DNA of 38,725 nt from Alphaproteobacteria bacterium (GTDB lineage Bacteria > Pseudomonadota > Alphaproteobacteria > SHVW01), in the NCBI GenBank assembly GCA_016869645.1, contig VGDO01000033.1, forward strand, positions 1-38,725, read 5' to 3'. The translations under genes and the position numbers were made by a program. Numbering within the stretch: the first letter of the stretch is position 1; every line of letters begins with the position of its first letter. Below the pieces are notes generated by a model. The model did no database searches, was not told the origin of the DNA, and saw nothing but the letters and a program-made list of their open reading frames with translations. Of this stretch, positions 7,944 through 15,782 are shown one piece after another.

Positions 7944-9118
7944 CGCGCACACCCGACATCGCCCACGCGGAATTCGCCGATCGCCGCCGGCGCGCCGTTG
8001 CCGCCGCTTCAGCGCGCGGCCTCGATGCGCTGCTCATCTGCTCGCGCGGTGGCGGCACGGTCGACCGCTTCGCCAACGCGGTCTATCTCGCCAATTTCTA
8101 CACCTCCTTTCCTTATATCTCGGACCTGGCGCCCGACTGGACGGCGCGTGCGCACACCTTCCTGATCCTGCCGGTCGGCCGCGATCCGCGCCTGATCGCC
8201 GACGTGCCCTATATCAGCGAAGTGGCGCTGCCGGGCCCGTCGATCGTACAGGCCGACGACGTGCTGGCGGCGCTGATTGCCGAGCTCCAGTCGCTGGGGC
8301 TCTCGCGCGCGCGCATCGGCTTTGTCGGCGAGGACATCATGCCCTGGTCGGCCATGCGCCAGGTGCAGGCGGCCCTGCCGGACATCGGGTGGGAGAAGGC
8401 CGACGACATCCTGGCCGAGCTGCGCGCCGTCAAGTCGCCGGCCGAGATCGGCCTGCTGCGCGAGGCCTCGCGCATCGGCAGCCGCATGATCGAGGCGATG
8501 CTCGACGAGGCGCGGCCCGGCGCCACCCATGGCGACATCGTCGCCGCCGGCCAGCAGGTGCTGACGCGCGCCGGCGGCATCCTCTACAACTCCTTTATGG
8601 CGTCGGGCACCGGCGGCGAGAACCCGACCGTCTATCGCTGCAATTTCCCGACCTGGGGCAATCCGCACAAGCTCGCCGAGGGCGAGTGGCTGCGGCTCGG
8701 CATCTCCGGTCTCTACCGCGGCTATTATTTCGACCTGTCGCGCTCGAAGTCGATCGGCCGCCCGAGCAACCACCAGGTCGACGCCTTCGAGGCGGCGATC
8801 TCGGTGGTGCAGGAGGGCCTCGCGACCATCCGGGTCGGCGCCACGGCGGGCGAGGTGGCGGACCGTGCCTTCGCCAAGCAGGAGAAGCTGGGCTATCCGA
8901 TCCAGGGTGTGTTCTCCGGCATGGGCCACGGCATTGGCCTCGGCTGGGACTCGCCCTGGCTGGTCAGGGGCGAGAAATATGTGCTCAAGCCGGGCATGGT
9001 GCTGAATGTCGAGCGGACCTTGCAGCGCGACGGCTATCTCGGCGATTTCGAGGAAACCGTTCTGTTGACGGAGAATGGCACCGAGCTGTTGACCGATGCA
9101 CGGATGCGGAACTGGTAA
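7940..9118 (+). CDS. M24 (Xaa-Pro peptidase / creatinase fold) protein lacking one metal ligand
   Basis: 392 residues with the pita-bread fold: an N-terminal creatinase-like domain (about 10-150) and the M24 catalytic domain (about 165-390). In active Xaa-Pro aminopeptidases two metals are held by Asp, Asp, His, Glu, Glu. Here the second Asp (D265 in GYYFDLSRS), the His (H330 in GMGHGIGLG), the first Glu (E358 in LNVERTL) and the last Glu (E371 in GDFEETVLL) are present. The first Asp, expected 11 residues before D265, is Gly254 (LRLGISGLYRG). The protein may bind one metal or act like creatinase, which hydrolyses C-N bonds without metal. Four-base overlap with the permease upstream places it inside the transporter operon, so it probably processes the imported compound. 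The ATG at 7940 is the coupled start. Confidence 0.88.
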   Translation: MTRTPDIAHAEFADRRRRAVAAASARGLDALLICSRGGGTVDRFANAVYLANFYTSFPYISDLAPDWTARAHTFLILPVGRDPRLIADVPYISEVALPGPSIVQADDVLAALIAELQSLGLSRARIGFVGEDIMPWSAMRQVQAALPDIGWEKADDILAELRAVKSPAEIGLLREASRIGSRMIEAMLDEARPGATHGDIVAAGQQVLTRAGGILYNSFMASGTGGENPTVYRCNFPTWGNPHKLAEGEWLRLGISGLYRGYYFDLSRSKSIGRPSNHQVDAFEAAISVVQEGLATIRVGATAGEVADRAFAKQEKLGYPIQGVFSGMGHGIGLGWDSPWLVRGEKYVLKPGMVLNVERTLQRDGYLGDFEETVLLTENGTELLTDARMRNW

Positions 9119-9133
9119 CGTCGGGGCGGGACA

Positions 9134-10252
9134 ATGGCGGGGATCGGGATGACGCGGTCGGGCAAGACCATCGGAGGTCGGGTCGAATTGATCGGCTTGT
9201 CGCGCGACTACGGCGACGTCCAGGCCGTGCGCAATGTCGACGTGACCGTGGCGCCGGGCGAGTTCCTGACCATCCTTGGCGCCAGCGGCTCGGGCAAAAC
9301 CACGACGCTGATGATGATCGCCGGTTTCGTCACGCCGTCCGAGGGCGAAATCCGCATCAACGGCGAATCAATTCTCGGCCGCCCGCCCGACAAGCGGAAC
9401 CTCGGCGTGGTGTTTCAGAGCTATGCGCTGTTTCCACACATGAATGTCGCCGACAATGTCGGCTTCCCGCTCAGGATGCGCAACCTGCCCAAGGCCGAGA
9501 TCAAGGCGCAGACCGAAGAGGCGCTCGGCATCGTTCATCTCGAAGGCTACGGCACGCGGCGCATCGACGAGCTGAGCGGCGGCCAGCAGCAGCGCGTGGC
9601 GCTTGCACGCGCGCTGGTTTTTCGCCCGCCGGTCCTGCTCATGGATGAGCCATTGGGCGCGCTCGATCGCAAATTGCGCGAGCAGATGCAGCTCGAGATC
9701 AAGCGCATCCAGCGCAGCCTTGGCCTGACCGTGGTCTATGTCACGCATGACCAGGAAGAGGCGCTCATCCTGTCCGACCGCATCGCCATCATGCACGAGG
9801 GTCGGATGCACCAGATCGGCTCGCCCGATGCGGTCTACGAGCGACCGGCCACCGCCTATGTCGCCGACTTCCTCGGCGAGTCCAACTTCCTCGACGGCGT
9901 GCTCAGCGAAAGCACGGGCGGGACATCGACCGTCCGTCTCGCGGGCGGGAAGACCATCGGTGCGCAAGCCTGCAACCTCCCGGTCGGCTCGCCCGTACAG
10001 GCGATGGTCAGGCCGGAATCGATCCATCTCACGACGGCCGAGACCGCTGGGCCGGTCAATTCGCTTGCCGCCGTCATCGAGGAGAGCGAGTACCTCGGTC
10101 AGTCGATCCGGTATCTCGCCGCGGTCGGCGAGCTTCGCCTGACCTTGCGCGAACCGCGGCGCGACGGCCAGCGCCGCTATGCGCCGGGCGACGCCGTGAC
10201 CTTGAGCTGGCCGCATCGGGCAACCGTCGTCTTCCCGCGCGGCGGAGGGTAA
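9134..10252 (+). CDS. ABC transporter ATPase, PotA type
   Basis: Cytoplasmic ATPase that powers the importer, 372 residues. Walker A is GASGSGKT (49-56), the Q-loop glutamine is Q95, the signature LSGGQ is at 147-151, Walker B VLLMDEP at 167-173 and the switch histidine is H205 in VTHDQEEA. The region after about 245 forms the TOBE-type regulatory domain ([10 protein letters not shown]) found in PotA/CysA-like ATPases of polyamine-type systems. ATG 9134 follows a GGGCGGG ribosome site; a second ATG lies five codons in. It is separated from its permeases by the M24 gene, an unusual but coherent operon order. Confidence 0.94.
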   Translation: MAGIGMTRSGKTIGGRVELIGLSRDYGDVQAVRNVDVTVAPGEFLTILGASGSGKTTTLMMIAGFVTPSEGEIRINGESILGRPPDKRNLGVVFQSYALFPHMNVADNVGFPLRMRNLPKAEIKAQTEEALGIVHLEGYGTRRIDELSGGQQQRVALARALVFRPPVLLMDEPLGALDRKLREQMQLEIKRIQRSLGLTVVYVTHDQEEALILSDRIAIMHEGRMHQIGSPDAVYERPATAYVADFLGESNFLDGVLSESTGGTSTVRLAGGKTIGAQACNLPVGSPVQAMVRPESIHLTTAETAGPVNSLAAVIEESEYLGQSIRYLAAVGELRLTLREPRRDGQRRYAPGDAVTLSWPHRATVVFPRGGG

Positions 10253-10257
10253 GTGCC

Positions 10258-11553
10258 ATCTCTCTGATCGCTCCCGGTGCGGAAGTCGATCGCTCGCTCT
10301 GGCAAGCGACCGCGGCCCCGGCGCCCGAGCTGCCCACGCTCGCGGAGTCACTGCGCGCCGATTGCGTGATCGTCGGCGGTGGCTATACGGGGCTGTCGAC
10401 CGCGCTGCATCTCGCCGAGGCCGGCGCGTCGGTCGTGCTGCTCGAGGCTCAGGCAATCGCCTTCGGCGCATCCGGCCGCAATGGCGGGCAGGTCAACCCG
10501 GGCCTGCGTCTCGATCCGGACGATCTGGTGGCGCGCTTCGGCGCCGAGCGGGCGGACCGCATCATCGCCGTCAGCGGCGGAGCACCCGATTTCGTTTTCG
10601 GACTGGCCAAGCGGCTGGGCATCGAATGCGACGCGGTGCGGCCGGGCTGGGTGCTTGTCGCGCATTCGCCAGCGACGCTCGCCAAGCTCCAGCGGCGCGG
10701 CGAGCAATGGGTGCGCCGCGGCGTCGCCATGCGCGCGCTCGACGCCGACGAGACGGCGGCCATGGTCGGCACGCGGCGCTACATCGGCGGCCTCTACGAT
10801 CCGCGCGGCGGCTCCGTGCAGCCCTTGAGCTATGCCCGCGGCCTCGCCCAGGCCGCGACACGTGCCGGCGCGCGCCTGTTTACCCACTCGCCGGTCACGC
10901 GGCTCGAGAAGCAGGGGTCGGATTGGATTGCGACCACGCCCCGTGGCAGTGTTGCCGCGCCGCAGGTCGTGATTGCGACCAATGGCTATACCGACGATCT
11001 CTGGCCCGGCCTCCGGCAGAGCATCCTGCCGGTGCGCACCTTCCAGGTCGCAACCAGGCCGCTCGGCCACAATCTCGAGCGCAGCATACTCCCGGGCAAT
11101 CACGCGGTATCGGACCTCAGGCGCCTCATCCTCTATTTCCGCAAGGACGCCCATGGCCGCCTGATCATGGGTGGGCGCGCGTCGTCGACCCAGCGCGGCG
11201 GCGCGCGCCTGTTCGGCTTCCTGACCGGAGTGGTGCAGGACATGTTTCCGCAACTGGGGAGACCCGAGTTCGAGCACGCCTGGTCGGGCACGGTGGCGTT
11301 GACGCCCGATTTCCTGCCGCACATCCATGAGCCCGCGCAAGGCGTGCTGGCTGCCCTCGGCTACAACGGCCGCGGCGTCGCCATGGCATCGGTCGCTGGC
11401 AAGGCGCTCGCCGATCGGGTGCGCGGCGGACGCGCCGAGGATCTACCGCTGCCGGTCTCCGACATTCGCCCGATTCCGTTCCACGGGCTGCGCCAGCCCG
11501 TGCTCCACTTGATCATGCAGTATCATCGCGTGATGGATTGGCTCGGCCGGTAG
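10258..11553 (+). CDS. FAD-dependent amine/amino-acid oxidase, PuuB/DadA type; start codon non-canonical or lost
   Basis: The protein belongs to the DAO family. GGGYTGLSTALHLAEAG is the FAD-binding dinucleotide fold, SGRNGGQVNPG is the signature of gamma-glutamylputrescine oxidase (PuuB) and relatives, and GYNGRGVAMASVAGKALAD closes the FAD site. It would oxidise a primary or secondary amine using FAD. The family normally has 25-40 residues before the glycine motif, and such a segment is readable here (SLWQATAAPAPELPTL), but no ATG, GTG or TTG precedes it in frame. The first ordinary start, GTG 10366, lies inside the first beta-strand of the fold. GGAGGG at 10244-10249 is 8 bases from ATC 10258, so I mark that as the working start; CTG 10264 is another option. 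GTG 10253 is out of frame and stops after four codons. Confidence 0.85.
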   Translation: MSLIAPGAEVDRSLWQATAAPAPELPTLAESLRADCVIVGGGYTGLSTALHLAEAGASVVLLEAQAIAFGASGRNGGQVNPGLRLDPDDLVARFGAERADRIIAVSGGAPDFVFGLAKRLGIECDAVRPGWVLVAHSPATLAKLQRRGEQWVRRGVAMRALDADETAAMVGTRRYIGGLYDPRGGSVQPLSYARGLAQAATRAGARLFTHSPVTRLEKQGSDWIATTPRGSVAAPQVVIATNGYTDDLWPGLRQSILPVRTFQVATRPLGHNLERSILPGNHAVSDLRRLILYFRKDAHGRLIMGGRASSTQRGGARLFGFLTGVVQDMFPQLGRPEFEHAWSGTVALTPDFLPHIHEPAQGVLAALGYNGRGVAMASVAGKALADRVRGGRAEDLPLPVSDIRPIPFHGLRQPVLHLIMQYHRVMDWLGR

Positions 11554-11563
11554 GGGCCGCCGC

Positions 11564-12292
11564 ATGGCACAGAATGTTTACGACAGGGCCGAATTTTTCG
11601 CCCGTTACAGCGAGTTGCCGCGTTCGGTCGGCGGCCTGGCGTGCGCGCCGGAATGGCCGGCCGTCCGGGCGCTGCTTCCGGACATGAGGGGCAGCCATGT
11701 CGTCGACCTCGGTTGCGGCTTCGGCTGGTTCGCGCGCTGGGCGAGGGAGCAGGGTGCGGCCCGCATCCTCGGCCTCGACCTGTCCCGCAACATGATCGAC
11801 CGGGCCAAGGCGGACACGAGCGACGCCAACATCGAATACCGCATCGCCGATCTCGAACGCCTGGACCTTCCCGCCGCCGCCTTCGACTTTGCCTACAGCT
11901 CGCTCGCGCTGCACTACATCGAGGATTTCGAGCCGCTGGTGACATCGCTGCACCGGGCGCTCGTGCCGTCCTCTCACTTCATCTTCACCATCGAGCACCC
12001 GATCTACATGACGCCGATGCACCCCGGTTGGGCGGCCGACGCTGACGGCCGCATGACATGGCCGGTCAACCGCTACGCGATCGAAGGACCGCGTGTGACC
12101 GACTGGCTCGGCAAGGGCGTGGTCAAGCAGCATCGCATGATGGGCACGACGCTCAACACGCTGATCGGCGCGGGCTTCGCGATCCGGCATGTCGAGGAAT
12201 GGAGTCCGACCATCGACCAGATCCAGGCCAATGGCGATCTGGCGCAGGAGCTGGAGCGGCCCATGATCCTGATCGTGGCCGCCCAGCGGTGA
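11564..12292 (+). CDS. Class I SAM-dependent methyltransferase
   Basis: 242 residues, Rossmann methyltransferase fold. Motif I is VVDLGCGFGWF (about 46-56), followed by the acidic loop GLDLSRNMIDRAK that binds the ribose of SAM, and then DLERLDLPAAAFDFAYSS as motifs II and III. It resembles the Methyltransf_11/25 small-molecule branch (UbiE or BioC-like), not a nucleic-acid enzyme; HPIYMTPMHPGW after the core probably forms the acceptor lid. It begins 10 bases after the amine oxidase and is followed 25 bases later by a crotonase, so it belongs to the same operon. The methyl acceptor is unknown; an amine or carboxyl substrate handled by the operon is an inference. Confidence 0.88.
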   Translation: MAQNVYDRAEFFARYSELPRSVGGLACAPEWPAVRALLPDMRGSHVVDLGCGFGWFARWAREQGAARILGLDLSRNMIDRAKADTSDANIEYRIADLERLDLPAAAFDFAYSSLALHYIEDFEPLVTSLHRALVPSSHFIFTIEHPIYMTPMHPGWAADADGRMTWPVNRYAIEGPRVTDWLGKGVVKQHRMMGTTLNTLIGAGFAIRHVEEWSPTIDQIQANGDLAQELERPMILIVAAQR

Positions 12293-12317
12293 GATGCCGT
12301 CGGTCAAGGGAGAGAGC

Positions 12318-13145
12318 ATGAGCGACGAACCAGTCCTCACCGGAATTGCCGGCCGTATCGGCACGATCACGCTCAACCGGCCGGCCCGGCGCAATGCCGT
12401 CAACACGCCGATGCGCGATGCGCTGCATCAGCAGATCCGCGCGATGGCGGACAATGCCGAGGTCAGCGTCATCCTGCTGCGCGGGGCAGGGCGCAGCTTC
12501 TGTGCCGGCTACGATCTCTCCTCGGACGATCCGGAGATGGTGGCGCTCGGCAACGATGCGCTGCGCTGGCACGATTTCCAGCAGCGCGGCCTCGAATTCC
12601 TCTTGGCGATCTGGGGCGCCAGGAAACCGGTGATCGCCGAGGTGCAGGGCCATGCGCTCGGCTTCGGCTGTGCGCTCGCCATGGTGTGCGATCTCGTGAT
12701 CGCGGCCGAGGACGCGCAGTTCGGCGAGCCGGAAATCCGCTTCCAGAGCATCAGCTCGAGCGTCGTGCTCCCCTGGGTGATCGGCGCCCGGCGCGCGCGC
12801 GAATTGCTTTACATGGGCGACATCGTCGACGCGCGGACGGCGCGCGACTACGGCATGGTCAACCGGGTCGTCGCCGCTTCCGAGCTGCCGGCGGCGGCGG
12901 CCTATGCGCGGCGCCTGGCGCGCATCGGTCCCGAGGCGCTCTCCCGTGCCAAGCTCGCCATCAACCGCGGCATCGAGGCGGGCGGCTTCCGCAACGGGTT
13001 GCAGGGCAGCCTCGACATCGTGTCGCCACTCTACACGGTCGAAACCGAGATGGTCCGCGAATTCCGCAAGGGCGTGGAGAAGCTTGGCCTGCGCGACGCG
13101 ATCAAGCAGCGCAATGCGGAGTTCGACGAGAAACCGCGGACATGA
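12318..13145 (+). CDS. Enoyl-CoA hydratase/isomerase (crotonase) family protein
   Basis: 275 residues of the crotonase fold. The oxyanion-hole segments are GRSFCAGYDLS (about 58-68) and GHALGFGCAL (111-120). Of the two catalytic glutamates of classical enoyl-CoA hydratase, the Glu164 equivalent is kept (E139 in FGEPEIRF), but the Glu144 equivalent is Ala119 (GCALAMVCD). That argues against straightforward enoyl-CoA hydration and suits an isomerase, lyase or other crotonase reaction. ATG 12318 is preceded by AAGGGAGAG; an ATG at 12294 has no comparable ribosome site and would add eight residues. It is the last gene of the operon and is followed by a LysR regulator on the same strand. Confidence 0.9.
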   Translation: MSDEPVLTGIAGRIGTITLNRPARRNAVNTPMRDALHQQIRAMADNAEVSVILLRGAGRSFCAGYDLSSDDPEMVALGNDALRWHDFQQRGLEFLLAIWGARKPVIAEVQGHALGFGCALAMVCDLVIAAEDAQFGEPEIRFQSISSSVVLPWVIGARRARELLYMGDIVDARTARDYGMVNRVVAASELPAAAAYARRLARIGPEALSRAKLAINRGIEAGGFRNGLQGSLDIVSPLYTVETEMVREFRKGVEKLGLRDAIKQRNAEFDEKPRT

Positions 13146-13229
13146 GCGACGCCAATACTGTTCGATCCGTGGCGGCGCGCTGCATTTGTTGGTAGGATCG
13201 GCGGGGAAGATCTCGGCGCGGCAAGCAAA

Positions 13230-14366
13230 ATGGCATCGCGTAAACTGCCACCGCTCAATGCGCTCCGCACCTTCGAGGCGGTGGCACGCCATATGAGTTT
13301 CACCAAGGCGGGTCAGGAGCTGTCGGTCACCCAGGGCGCCGTCAGCCAGCAGATCAAGCTGCTCGAGGACTATCTCGGCGTCCGCCTGTTCTCGCGCTCC
13401 AAGCGTGAACTCGATCTGACTCCCGAGGGCCGCGAGTATGTCGCGCCCCTGCAGGAAGCGCTGACCGAGATCGAGCTCGCGACCAAGCACGTCACCAAGG
13501 ATGTCGACCGGGTCCTCACCATCAACGTCATCCCCTCGGTCGCGGTGCAGTGGTTCTTCCCCCGCGTGCCTGGCTTCATCAAGCGCCATCCCGCCACGGA
13601 CATCCGGCTGACCATTTCGCACGACCCGCTCGATCCGACGCGCGACGACTTTGACGCAGCGATCCGGCTCGGCATGCGGGCGCGTGCCCGCCAGCGCGCC
13701 GGCTTGCCCGACAATCCGCGGGCCTATGTCGAAATCATCGACGCCATGAAGGGGCTCAAGGCCGAGCTGCTCTGCCCCTATGTCGTCGTGCCCGTGTGCA
13801 GCCCGGCGCTGCTGTCGGGCGCGCATCCTTTGCACACGCTGGACGATCTGCGCCACCACACGCTGCTGCATTCCATGATCCGGCCCTATATGTGGCTGGA
13901 ATACTTCCGGGTCGCGGGCGCGGGCCACGAAGTCGTCTCCAAGCACAATCTGCACTACAGCCATTTCTTCCTGATCGTGCAGGCGGCCGAGGCGGGGATG
14001 GGCGTGGCGCTGATGCCGGAGTTCCTCGTCGCCGACAAGCTGGCAGCCGGCTCGCTCGTCTCGCCCTTTCCGACCCGGATCGAGACGGGCGAGGGGTACT
14101 ATCTGATCACACGCCGCCAGCAAGGGCACCTCGCCAAGGTGCGCGCTTTTCGCAAATGGCTGCTCGAGGTGACCACGGCGGAGCGGCGTCCGCCGCCGCC
14201 GAACCGGCAGCCGGTCGCGGCCGCGTCAGGCCGGCCGGCGCCACCGGTGCCCAACAGTCCGGCGCCGGAGCCGACGGGGACGAAACCCGGTGCCGCTCCG
14301 TCCCGAGCGGCGGTGAGGCGCGGCGGCAGGGGCGACACGCAGCGCCGGGCGGCCTCCCGCGCCTGA
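13230..14366 (+). CDS. LysR-family regulator, GcvA-like, with long disordered tail
   Basis: 378 residues. The N-terminal winged helix-turn-helix is clear (LNALRTFEAVARHMSFTKAG then LSVTQGAVSQQIKLLEDYLG, about 8-48) and belongs to the GcvA/AmpR branch. The effector domain (about 95-305) contains the usual ending EAGMGVALMPEFLV and an inserted stretch near 150-185 (RARARQRAGLPDNPRAYVE) not usual in the family. From about residue 315 the protein is Pro/Ala/Arg rich with no fold signal, which makes it 60-70 residues longer than the normal 300-310. It probably controls the adjoining dioxygenase gene or the operon upstream; the intergenic AT-rich patch at 14398-14421 is a candidate site. Confidence 0.92.
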   Translation: MASRKLPPLNALRTFEAVARHMSFTKAGQELSVTQGAVSQQIKLLEDYLGVRLFSRSKRELDLTPEGREYVAPLQEALTEIELATKHVTKDVDRVLTINVIPSVAVQWFFPRVPGFIKRHPATDIRLTISHDPLDPTRDDFDAAIRLGMRARARQRAGLPDNPRAYVEIIDAMKGLKAELLCPYVVVPVCSPALLSGAHPLHTLDDLRHHTLLHSMIRPYMWLEYFRVAGAGHEVVSKHNLHYSHFFLIVQAAEAGMGVALMPEFLVADKLAAGSLVSPFPTRIETGEGYYLITRRQQGHLAKVRAFRKWLLEVTTAERRPPPPNRQPVAAASGRPAPPVPNSPAPEPTGTKPGAAPSRAAVRRGGRGDTQRRAASRA

Positions 14367-14397
14367 GGCTGCCGACGCGCAGTTTCCCTGGGGTCCG

Positions 14398-14421
14398 ATC
14401 AGATTTTCTAATTTGCTGGAT
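14398..14421. promoter_or_regulatory. Candidate LysR operator / promoter patch
   Basis: Between the LysR gene and the dioxygenase gene lies an AT-rich patch in otherwise GC-rich sequence. It is bounded by an imperfect inverted repeat, ATCAG (14398-14402) and CTGGAT (14416-14421), with TTTTCTAATTTG between. Spacing and dyad form resemble LysR-type binding sites, but no strict T-N11-A box can be pinned down. The dioxygenase ATG follows about 70 bases later. Confidence 0.3.
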
Positions 14422-14490
14422 AGCGGCGCCCCGCTCATCATCGCCGCTGCCTCATTGTCGCTTCGGTTGGCGTGATCCGGGAGTTCCTAA

Positions 14491-15531
14491 ATGACTGAAA
14501 TCTATCGGCAGATTATCGATCATCCCGCGGCGTGGACGAACCGTTCGCTCGGCGGTCGCGACGGCCTCACCTTCCGGCTCAATCCGCTGCACCTCGAGGC
14601 GATCGACGAGGTGCTGGCGCGCACGCGGCACATCAGGCCCCAGGCGGTCACGCGCAGCGAGTTCGACCACCCCGTGCTGAACCCGGTCCTCGCCCAGTTT
14701 CGCGAGGAGATCCTGCATGGTCGCGGCGCGGTCATCATCTCCGGCCTGACGCGCGACCGCTACTCCGAGGAAGACTTCGAGCGGGTCTATTGCGGCTTCG
14801 GGACTCACTGGGGCAAGGCCGTGGTGCAGAGCGCACTGGGCGATAAGCTCGGCCGCGTCACCTTCACGCCGGTCGGCCCCGAGAATCCGACGGGCCGCGC
14901 CTATCGCAGCAACGAAGAGCTGACGCTGCACACCGACGCCAACGAAATCGTCGGCCTGATGTGCGTCCAGAAGGCCAAGTCGGGCGGCCACAGCCAGATC
15001 GCCAGCTCGCTCGCCATCCACAACGAGATCCTGCGCACGAGGCCCGACCTGCTGGAGCCGCTCTACGAAGGCTACTACTACGCCAGCCGCGAGAACGCCA
15101 AGTCCGGCAAGCCGGTGACCGACTACAAGATCCCGATCTTCTGCTGCGTCGACAGCACCGTGAGCTGCATCGTCACCGGCGAGTTCATCCAGCGCGCCGC
15201 GGAGAAGCTCGGCGTCGCGCTGCCCAAGGGTGTGGCCGAGGGCCTCGCCTATTTCGAGGCGATCGCGGCGCGCGAGGATATCCGCGTCCACTTCATGCTC
15301 GAGCCGGGCGAGATGGTGATGTTCAACAACTTCACCGTGCTCCACGCCCGCACCGCCTTCCAGGACGGGCCCGGCTTGAAGCGCAACCTGCTCCGCCTCT
15401 GGCTCGACGTGCCGGACGGCCGCCCGGTCGTGCCGGAGTTCCACATGAAGGCCGAGGAGTACCGCATCGCGGCCGCCAAGGAGCAGGCGGCGCGGGAGAA
15501 GGCGGCCAGGGAATTGGCCGCCGTCAAATAG
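14491..15531 (+). CDS. TauD/TfdA-family Fe(II)/2-oxoglutarate dioxygenase
   Basis: 346 residues. The iron-binding triad is readable: H147 and D149 in LTLHTDANE and H285 in NNFTVLHARTAF. Arg302 in NLLRLWLDV is placed to bind the 2-oxoglutarate carboxylate. Enzymes of this family hydroxylate taurine, phenoxyacetates, carnitine precursors and many other compounds while decarboxylating 2-oxoglutarate to succinate. The sequence is closer to the broad 'TauD/TfdA family' group, with its SRENAKSGKPVTDYKIPIF insert, than to TauD itself, and no sulfonate-specific neighbours are adjacent. GGGAG lies about 8 bases before ATG 14491. It ends in a charged Ala/Glu/Lys helix, and a strong hairpin follows 30 bases after the stop. 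Confidence 0.93.
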   Translation: MTEIYRQIIDHPAAWTNRSLGGRDGLTFRLNPLHLEAIDEVLARTRHIRPQAVTRSEFDHPVLNPVLAQFREEILHGRGAVIISGLTRDRYSEEDFERVYCGFGTHWGKAVVQSALGDKLGRVTFTPVGPENPTGRAYRSNEELTLHTDANEIVGLMCVQKAKSGGHSQIASSLAIHNEILRTRPDLLEPLYEGYYYASRENAKSGKPVTDYKIPIFCCVDSTVSCIVTGEFIQRAAEKLGVALPKGVAEGLAYFEAIAAREDIRVHFMLEPGEMVMFNNFTVLHARTAFQDGPGLKRNLLRLWLDVPDGRPVVPEFHMKAEEYRIAAAKEQAAREKAARELAAVK

Positions 15532-15560
15532 GCTGACTGCGCAATTCGACTTTCGCGTGC

Positions 15561-15587
15561 AGAACCGCGCCAAACTGGCGCGGTTCT
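15561..15587 (+). terminator. Hairpin after the TauD-like gene, probable terminator
   Basis: agaaccgcgcca (15561-15572) pairs perfectly with tggcgcggttct (15576-15587) around the loop aac, giving a 12-bp stem 30 bases after the dioxygenase stop. The following bases ctgcatttgc are only weakly T rich, so termination may be imperfect, but position and stability fit the end of a transcript. Confidence 0.55.
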
Positions 15588-15654
15588 CTGCATTTGCGCC
15601 GCGGGCTATGCTGACCTCCAGAGTGCTGCGAAGAATGATGGGTTCGCTCTTCCT

Positions 15655-15757
15655 CCTCCCTCGCCGAAGGCGGGGGAGGATCGAGGAGGGGGCCCGCAGG
15701 GTTTGCGACGCGTGACCAGCCCCCACCCCAACCCGCCCCCGCCTTCGGCGAGGGAGG
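15655..15757. repeat. REP-like palindromic repeat doublet
   Basis: Two 22-bp arms, 15655-15676 and 15736-15757, are perfect inverted repeats of each other and flank 59 bases. The left arm extended to 15679 can itself fold (cctccctcgcc, loop gaa, ggcgggggagg). The element CCTCCC-stem-loop-GAGGGAGG is the same as single copies at 19784-19810 and 29176-29202. A doublet in opposite orientation resembles the BIME arrangement of REP elements in other bacteria. It fills the gap before the second importer operon; the right arm ends 25 bases before that start codon. Confidence 0.7.
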
Positions 15758-15782
15758 GAGCAATCAGACGCCTTGCCCTCCC

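Noticed and set aside
7940..9118. DMSP lyase DddP, also an M24-fold enzyme
   Set aside because: No sulfur-compound context and the first metal-binding Asp region differs; the operon is of polyamine/opine type.
12153..14129. 658-codon minus-strand open frame opposite the crotonase and LysR genes
   Set aside because: Spans two conserved genes on the other strand and shows no domain.
14491..15531. Taurine dioxygenase specifically
   Set aside because: Only family-level iron and 2-oxoglutarate motifs are seen; the taurine-type importer is 10 kb away and separately organised.
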